In this document: positions 7,759 through 12,880 of the stretch, in pieces
Numbering within the stretch: the stretch's first letter is position 1
Layout: every line of letters starts with the position of its first letter
Position numbers and translations under genes: made by a program
Notes under the pieces: model-generated
What the model was told of the DNA's origin: nothing
The model's input: only the letters and a program-made list of their open reading frames with translations
The model's database searches: none
Assembly: GCA_035340095.1 (NCBI GenBank)
Contig: DAORGN010000083.1
Coordinates: forward strand, 1 to 18,791
Direction of reading: 5' to 3'
Source of the DNA: JAEUKA01 sp035340095
GTDB taxonomy: Bacteria > Myxococcota_A > Polyangia > Palsa-1104 > JAEUJZ01
DNA length: 18,791 bases

Positions 7759-7785
7759 CAAACTGCGCTAGCATCCGCGCTGCCG

Positions 7786-9474
7786 ATGGCGCTTTCTTCC
7801 CGAAACTCTGCCCCGCGAAAGTCGACGACCGATCCGGCGTTTCATGACGCTCCGGCTGTTTCGCCGCCGGTCCCATTGCGTTCTAGTGCGTCGCGTGTGC
7901 GGTGGGTCGCGCTTCTGTGTTCGCTGCTGGCCTGCGTCTACTATCTGGCGTTTCAGAGTCACCGCTTGGGATTTGACGCGCTCGACTATGCGTATGGTGT
8001 AAAGCGCGGTCACAACCTGTTTCATCCCCATCACTTGCTCTACAACGCCGTCGGACGTGCGCTGTATGTCGCGGTGTCTGCGCTTCATCCGGTGGACGCG
8101 CTTTCACTTTTGGCTTCGCAAAATGCGGTGGTGACGGCGGCTTCGGTGGGGCTTCTGTGTCTCCTGCTGTTTCGGGTGACGCAGCGGCTGTCGGTCTCTA
8201 TCGGACTGTGTCTTTTGTTTGCGGGTTTGCGCGGTGTGACCGCGATGGCGACATCGGTTGAAGTCTATCCAGCGACGACGCTGTTTGAGCTGTGCGCGAT
8301 CAGTCTGTGGCTTTTGCGGCCTGTGCCTTCGCTTGGGACGCTGGCTGCGATGGGAATCTGTTGCGGACTTTGCGCGCTGTTTCACCAGACCGGAATCTTT
8401 TTTGTCCTGGCGATGGCCTACGGTCTGTGGACACAAGATCGCAGACCAAGCCGCGTTCTGTGTTTCCTTGCGGCGGCATTTGCCGTCTGTGGGGGCGCAT
8501 ATCTGTACGTTGGGATGGTGGTCGAAAAACGACCGCTTGGGGGTCTGTGGACGTGGGTGACTGCGTATGCGCATTCCGATGAATATCGGTTGGGAATGTG
8601 GGGACACGGACTTCGCTTGCAGAGTCTGCCTTCGGCTGCGCAGGGACTGTTTCAGGTCATCACCGCGCCGTATTACCTGGAAAACCTAAGTCGGCAGTTC
8701 CGTCCGTCTGTCTGGGATGTGGTCCTGAGCCTGTCGCTGCTGGCGTCGTTGGGACTGTGGCTTTCGCTGCTTGTCACTGCACTGCGCCGCCCAAAAGGAA
8801 TCGCTTCGCACGGGGCGGAGGATTTGGCAAACACGCACTTAGCTGCGCAAACACTGCGGCCTCTGCTGATGCTGTGGATCGGTCTGCACTCGGCTTTTAC
8901 GCTGTGGTGGGAACCAGGGAATTTTGAATTTTGGCTGCTTGCTGCACCGCCGACCGTCTTGCTGTGTGGGTCGCTGTGCCGGCGGCCCCCGAACGCAAAA
9001 AAACAGTGGCAGATGTCCGTCGCGCTGGGGCTCTTGTTTTTCGGAAACTTTGGTCTGTGTACGCTGCCTTCCCATCGCGGTGTCGACAATCCCAACGCAG
9101 AGATTTATCGCATTCTGTCCACCCAGACCGTCGATTCCGAAGACATCTACGTGGGGGATTTTGCGACCCTTCAGCTGTATTTTCTCTACTACGCAGACAA
9201 GCGGGTTCCGCTGCATTCCCTGCGCTTTGAGGGATACAGCCGTCCGTCGCAGAAAGCCGAAGTGATCGATTCCTATCGCGCGCGGATCGACAACATTCGC
9301 AGGCAGCATCGCGTGTTCTTTTTGGAACATGAGCGCTTCGATCAGTATGACGCTTTCGATCGGGAAGACGTGGAGCGAATGTATGCACCGATGTTGATCG
9401 GTGCGACGGAAATCGGCAGCTATCAAAAAGGCGCCGATACCTATCGGATCTTGCGACTTGCAAAGCTTCCCTAA
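7786..9474 (+). CDS. Polytopic membrane protein, GT-C glycosyltransferase-like
   Basis: From the ATG at 7786 the protein is 562 residues; an in-frame TTG at 7723 would add 21 residues that lie inside an inverted repeat, so the ATG is preferred although neither has a clear ribosome-binding site. A short Pro/Ser-rich cytoplasmic tail leads to TM1 (about 40-55), then a loop with FDALDY (Asp64, Asp67) and a HPHH cluster (80-83). The acidic pair after TM1 is the usual catalytic position in GT-C enzymes, which transfer sugars from lipid-phosphate donors. Roughly nine or ten further hydrophobic segments follow to about residue 425, then a soluble C-terminal domain of some 125 residues rich in Tyr, Arg and Asp. 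The fold class is inferred from topology and the Asp loop; donor and acceptor are unknown. Its stop overlaps the convergent monooxygenase stop by 4 bp. Confidence 0.75.
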   Translation: MALSSRNSAPRKSTTDPAFHDAPAVSPPVPLRSSASRVRWVALLCSLLACVYYLAFQSHRLGFDALDYAYGVKRGHNLFHPHHLLYNAVGRALYVAVSALHPVDALSLLASQNAVVTAASVGLLCLLLFRVTQRLSVSIGLCLLFAGLRGVTAMATSVEVYPATTLFELCAISLWLLRPVPSLGTLAAMGICCGLCALFHQTGIFFVLAMAYGLWTQDRRPSRVLCFLAAAFAVCGGAYLYVGMVVEKRPLGGLWTWVTAYAHSDEYRLGMWGHGLRLQSLPSAAQGLFQVITAPYYLENLSRQFRPSVWDVVLSLSLLASLGLWLSLLVTALRRPKGIASHGAEDLANTHLAAQTLRPLLMLWIGLHSAFTLWWEPGNFEFWLLAAPPTVLLCGSLCRRPPNAKKQWQMSVALGLLFFGNFGLCTLPSHRGVDNPNAEIYRILSTQTVDSEDIYVGDFATLQLYFLYYADKRVPLHSLRFEGYSRPSQKAEVIDSYRARIDNIRRQHRVFFLEHERFDQYDAFDREDVERMYAPMLIGATEIGSYQKGADTYRILRLAKLP

Positions 9475-10949
9475 GCCGGACTGGGGATTCCAGCGCTCGC
9501 GGTTTTTACGATGTAGTCTCGACGGGAAAATCGGCGGGTGCGGGCTCGGTATTCGATGGTGAAGCCCGGCCACAGCGTGGTGTTCTTGCCGTTTTTGGTT
9601 TGATACCAACTTGCGCAGCCGCTGGACCACACGGTGCCGAGGAGCCGCTTGTGAATTTCCTGATTGAAGCGGGTCTGGACTTCTTGTTTGACTTCGACAG
9701 ATGCGATTCCGTCGCGGCTCATTTGCTCGATCGCCGACAGGATGTACGCAATCTGCGACTCGATCATGTAGATCATCGAGTTGTGTCCAAGGCCGGTGTT
9801 GGGTCCAACGATGAGGAATGCGTTTGGGAATCCGCTGACCGTGGTTCCCAAATACGCTTCGGCGCCGTCCCGCCACACATCGGAAAGTTGGATTCCCGAT
9901 CGACCGCACATCGGGAACGGACAGACAATGTCTGCGGCATCAAATCCCGTCGCCAAGACGATCGCATCAAAGTCGCGCTGCTGTCCGTCTTGGGTGCGGA
10001 TTCCGCTTGTGTTTACGCAGTCGATTGGGCTTGTGACAAGCTCTACATTTTGCCGTCGCAGCGCTGGATAGTAGTCGTTGGAAATCAAGATCCGCTTACA
10101 ACCCATCGCGTAGTTTGGCGTCAGTTTTTCGCGCAGTTCTTCTTGCGGAATGCTCCGCTTCAGATAGCGCAAGACCAAGCGTGAAAGCAGCTTGAGGAGC
10201 TTGGGCTCGACGACAAAACCGAATCCCGCCAGCTCGTGGGTGATGTAGATCAAAGTCCGCGCGAGCTTTTGAACCAGCGGATGTCGGGCAAAGCGATCCT
10301 GCGCGGACGGACTTATCGCATGATCGCGTTTGGGCATAATCCACGGGGGCGTTCGCTGGAACACCGCAAGCTGGGCCACCTGGGGGGCGATCGACGGTAC
10401 GATCTGAATGGCACTGGCTCCGGTTCCGATCACCGCGACGCGCTTTCCGGACAGGGAAACGCTGTGATCCCAGCGTGCAGAATGGAACATCTTGCCGGCA
10501 TAGGAAGACAGTCCGGCGATGTCCGGAGTCGCTGGTTTTGACAGACCTCCGCAGGCGGTGATAAGGAACTGACAAGAGATGTTTTCACCGTCGGAAACGC
10601 TGACTTCCCAGCGCGCACTCTGTTCATCGTACCGGGCACTTTGTACCGTGCTGCCAAAGCGAATGTGCGGACGGATGTTGTACTTGTCTGCGCAGTGGAC
10701 AAGATAATCCAGGATCTCTTTTTGCGGCGCGTACTGCCGAGACCAGCGCGGATTGGGCTCGAACGAAAAGGAATACAGATGCGATTCGATGTCACACGCC
10801 GCGCCGGGATAGTGATTGTCGCGCCAGGTGCCGCCGACTTCGCTTGCGCGTTCAAGGACAATGAAGTCATGGATGCCGGCTTGTTTGAGACGGATGGCCA
10901 TTCCCAAACCGGCAAAGCCGCTGCCACAGATCACAATCCGGGTCTGCAT
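9471..10949 (-). CDS. Baeyer-Villiger-type flavin monooxygenase
   Basis: The product is 492 residues from the ATG at 10949, which has an AAGGA ribosome-binding site about 9 nt upstream. The frame stays open further upstream, but that extension lies inside the next gene and reads as out-of-frame sequence. It is a class B flavoprotein: an FAD Rossmann motif GSGFAG at 9-14, GGTWRDNHYPG (39-49), the BVMO fingerprint YAGKMFHSARWD at 150-161 (Tyr replacing the first Phe of FxGxxxHxxxW), and an NADPH site GTGASA at 175-180. ATGFDAAD lies near the end of the second dinucleotide domain. Such enzymes insert oxygen into ketones or oxidise heteroatoms; substrate is not readable. It begins 13 bp after the hydrolase gene stop, so the two form an operon. 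Convergent overlap of 4 bp with the GT-C-like gene leaves no room for a terminator between them. Confidence 0.92.
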   Translation of the reverse strand: MQTRIVICGSGFAGLGMAIRLKQAGIHDFIVLERASEVGGTWRDNHYPGAACDIESHLYSFSFEPNPRWSRQYAPQKEILDYLVHCADKYNIRPHIRFGSTVQSARYDEQSARWEVSVSDGENISCQFLITACGGLSKPATPDIAGLSSYAGKMFHSARWDHSVSLSGKRVAVIGTGASAIQIVPSIAPQVAQLAVFQRTPPWIMPKRDHAISPSAQDRFARHPLVQKLARTLIYITHELAGFGFVVEPKLLKLLSRLVLRYLKRSIPQEELREKLTPNYAMGCKRILISNDYYPALRRQNVELVTSPIDCVNTSGIRTQDGQQRDFDAIVLATGFDAADIVCPFPMCGRSGIQLSDVWRDGAEAYLGTTVSGFPNAFLIVGPNTGLGHNSMIYMIESQIAYILSAIEQMSRDGIASVEVKQEVQTRFNQEIHKRLLGTVWSSGCASWYQTKNGKNTTLWPGFTIEYRARTRRFSRRDYIVKTASAGIPSPA

Positions 10950-10962
10950 GGCGGATTCCTTC

Positions 10963-11796
10963 CTACGCGAGCTGCGCCGCGGTGAGGTAGTCTTGGGCGA
11001 GCTTGTCCAGATCGACCTGGGAAGGGTGAAAATCCCGTCGCAGATACGAAAGAATTCCGGGCAGAAACAGACCGCGATCTTTGTTCCTGTCACGTACCGC
11101 GGCAATGTTTTGCAGGTCTTTGCGCAGCGAAGCAAACAGACTCTTGCGATCCTGCCACAGCAGCATCGTTGCCGCGCCGATCCAGAAACCCGACAGCGTC
11201 GCGGTGGCCAGTACAAGACCCGCCATCCGCAGCGCATAGCTTGGTTCCATCTGCGCAAGGACATCAAATGCAACCGATCGGTGTTCGATCTCCTCGGCAG
11301 CATGCCAAAGCAAAAGCGCGCGCATGGTCGGATCGGCATGATCGAGCGCGTGATAGCGCAGCGCTTTTTCCGCCAATAGCGCAGTAAAATGTTCAAGTGC
11401 TGCCGTCGCTGCGAGTCGCAGTCCTGGGGTCGCCAGCCGTTCGATGACGTGGTATCCGAACCACTCATAGAACGCGAGGTACGACTTTACGGAATAGCCC
11501 TGGCTTTGCAGGATGTCATTCCAGCGATCGTGCTCTTTGGCGTGGCGTCCTTCCTGTCCGAAAAACCCCTTCACTTGCGCGCGCAGGTGCGGGTCGCTGA
11601 TTCGATCCAGGTAGTGATTCACCGAACGGACAAAGAAGCGCTCACCAGCGGGAAACAGCATGCTGACGCCGTTTATCATGTGCGTCGCCAGCACGTTGCC
11701 TGCAAACCAGTGCCGTGGGATCGGACCGGACAAGGGAAGCTCGGGTGAACGTGGCGTAGGAACCGACTTGTCGACGGGAAGTGCTGCTGCCTGCAT
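10963..11796 (-). CDS. Predicted metal-dependent hydrolase, ferritin-like diiron fold
   Basis: The protein has 277 residues from the ATG at 11796; AGGAG 9 nt upstream decides this start over an in-frame TTG at 11823, whose extra codons contain that ribosome-binding site. It matches the predicted metal-dependent hydrolase family (COG3687/PF10118 type). The expected helical carboxylate/histidine ligands are visible: Glu52 (GERFF), Glu82-x-x-His85 (QEGRH), Glu135-His136 (EHFTA) and Glu169-x-x-His172 (EEIEH), which is a four-helix diiron pattern. Two hydrophobic stretches near 190-215 may contact membrane. Family genes are often beside BVMO-like monooxygenases, as here, in lipid or xenobiotic oxidation. 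The hydrolase name is historical and a di-iron oxidase activity is equally possible. It leads the operon and lies under the promoter/operator at 11811-11860. Confidence 0.85.
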   Translation of the reverse strand: MQAAALPVDKSVPTPRSPELPLSGPIPRHWFAGNVLATHMINGVSMLFPAGERFFVRSVNHYLDRISDPHLRAQVKGFFGQEGRHAKEHDRWNDILQSQGYSVKSYLAFYEWFGYHVIERLATPGLRLAATAALEHFTALLAEKALRYHALDHADPTMRALLLWHAAEEIEHRSVAFDVLAQMEPSYALRMAGLVLATATLSGFWIGAATMLLWQDRKSLFASLRKDLQNIAAVRDRNKDRGLFLPGILSYLRRDFHPSQVDLDKLAQDYLTAAQLA

Positions 11797-11810
11797 CGCT
11801 GTTGACTCCT

Positions 11811-11860
11811 GTTCAATAGCCAATGTTCAAACGATAGCGCTTATTGAACGAAAGTCAATA
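11811..11860. promoter_or_regulatory. Cluster of TATTGAAC half-sites (candidate operator)
   Basis: Read on the minus strand there are four half-sites in alternating orientation: TATTGA (11860-11855), GTTCAATA (11849-11842), TTGAAC (11830-11825) and TATTGAAC (11818-11811). The middle pair is a 6-bp inverted repeat with a 13-bp spacer straddling the -10; the outer full sites form an 8-bp inverted repeat. Placement over the promoter suggests repression by a dimeric regulator, for example of the TetR type. No regulator gene is present in the window. Confidence 0.55.
11831..11858 (-). promoter_or_regulatory. Promoter of the hydrolase-monooxygenase operon
   Basis: On the minus strand TTGACT (11858-11853, five of six) is followed after 16 bp by TATCGT (11836-11831, four of six). 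Transcription would start near 11824, leaving a leader of about 27 nt that ends in the AGGAG ribosome-binding site. This is the best sigma-70-like promoter in the window, in a locally AT-rich patch. Confidence 0.55.
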
Positions 11861-11960
11861 CGAGGGACAAAAAGCGGCAACAACCGACGGAACATCCGCA
11901 GTTCGGCGAAAACACAGGCGGGCAGGAAATCGACCGGAGAGGCCGGAACGGAAAACCAAA

Positions 11961-11999
11961 TGGGAAGGCGGAATGGGAAGGCGGAATGGGAAGGCGGAA
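11961..11999. repeat. Three perfect tandem copies of a 13-bp unit
   Basis: The unit TGGGAAGGCGGAA occurs three times without change at 11961-11973, 11974-11986 and 11987-11999, in the noncoding gap between the SuhB-family stop and the hydrolase promoter. The rest of that 221-bp gap (11797-12017) holds the promoter and operator described separately and nothing else recognised. Confidence 0.9.
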
Positions 12000-12017
12000 C
12001 CCCAGACCAGCAGAAAA

Positions 12018-12833
12018 CTAGACGGAAAACTGGCCGTGTTCGACGGTGCGCAAGACGGCCAGCAGCTCGCGATGGAGCGTCGGTCCTGCGCACAGCACTT
12101 CGCCCAGCTTGAGCGAGACCGGCTGTCCTTGCCAGTCCGTCGTCGTCGCTCCGGCTTCTTGGGCAATCAAGAGACCCGCAGCGATGTCCCAGGGCTTTAG
12201 CTTCATTTCCCAGTATCCATCGAGACTGCCGGAAGCAACCAGCGACAGATCGAGCGCCGCCGAGCCGAGCCGGCGAATCCCTTGGGCCCTTCGCTTGAGC
12301 GCAAAAAACTGGGCGAAGTTGTTTTCGCGCGCTGTCTTGCGGTCGTAAGGAAAACCCGTGACCAGCAGCGCGCGCTCGATGGCATCACACGGCGACACGC
12401 TGAGCCGTTCACCGTTGCGATAGGCGCCGTGACCGCGCGCCGCCGAAAACGTCCATCCAAGCGCTGGCGCGTGGACAACACCGACGTGAACTTGGCCTTC
12501 CCACTCACACGCGATCGAGATCGAAAACAGTGGCAGACCGTGCGCAAAGTTGGTGGTTCCGTCGAGCGGATCGATGATCCAGCGTGGCTCGTCGCTTCTG
12601 CCGCCGTGGTCGCCGCTTTCTTCGGCGAGGATGCGGTGGCTGGGAAAGCGACGGCGCAGCTCGGCGCAGACGATTTCTTCCGACGCGCGATCGTAACGGG
12701 TGACCAGATCGGTGGTCGCGGACTTGCTTTCAGCAGCATGGCGACGAAAAGCGCCCTCGGCGAGCACTTTTCCCGCCGCGTGGGCCGACGCGAGCGCCGC
12801 ATCCAGACAGTGAAGGACAAAGCTTGCATTCAT
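12018..12833 (-). CDS. suhB: Inositol-1-monophosphatase family protein (SuhB-like)
   Basis: This 271-residue protein carries the full Mg-dependent, Li-sensitive phosphatase signature: Glu71 in LAEES, the metal loop WIIDPLDGTTNFAHG (Asp88, Asp91), and KPWDIAAG with Asp216. Length is typical of inositol-1-monophosphatases. The likely reaction is hydrolysis of myo-inositol-1-phosphate, although family members also act on fructose-1,6-bisphosphate or PAP, and E. coli SuhB additionally helps rRNA antitermination. The ATG at 12833 has no strong ribosome-binding site. It lies 47 bp downstream of the kinase-like gene on the same strand, so co-transcription is likely. The symbol reflects the family; orthology to E. 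coli suhB is not proven. Confidence 0.9.
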   Translation of the reverse strand: MNASFVLHCLDAALASAHAAGKVLAEGAFRRHAAESKSATTDLVTRYDRASEEIVCAELRRRFPSHRILAEESGDHGGRSDEPRWIIDPLDGTTNFAHGLPLFSISIACEWEGQVHVGVVHAPALGWTFSAARGHGAYRNGERLSVSPCDAIERALLVTGFPYDRKTARENNFAQFFALKRRAQGIRRLGSAALDLSLVASGSLDGYWEMKLKPWDIAAGLLIAQEAGATTTDWQGQPVSLKLGEVLCAGPTLHRELLAVLRTVEHGQFSV

Positions 12834-12880
12834 GGCAGAAGGAATCCCCGCCCAGGTCGCTCCGGGGCGCGGCTCGCCTT

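Noticed and set aside
10950..11468. 173-residue N-terminal extension of the monooxygenase
   Set aside because: It overlaps the hydrolase gene in another frame and has no recognisable motif. The FAD-binding motif begins right after the ATG at 10949, which has its own ribosome-binding site.
11850..12017. Possible small gene in the gap
   Set aside because: The open frames here are short, include the 13-bp tandem repeats, and have no ribosome-binding site or domain.
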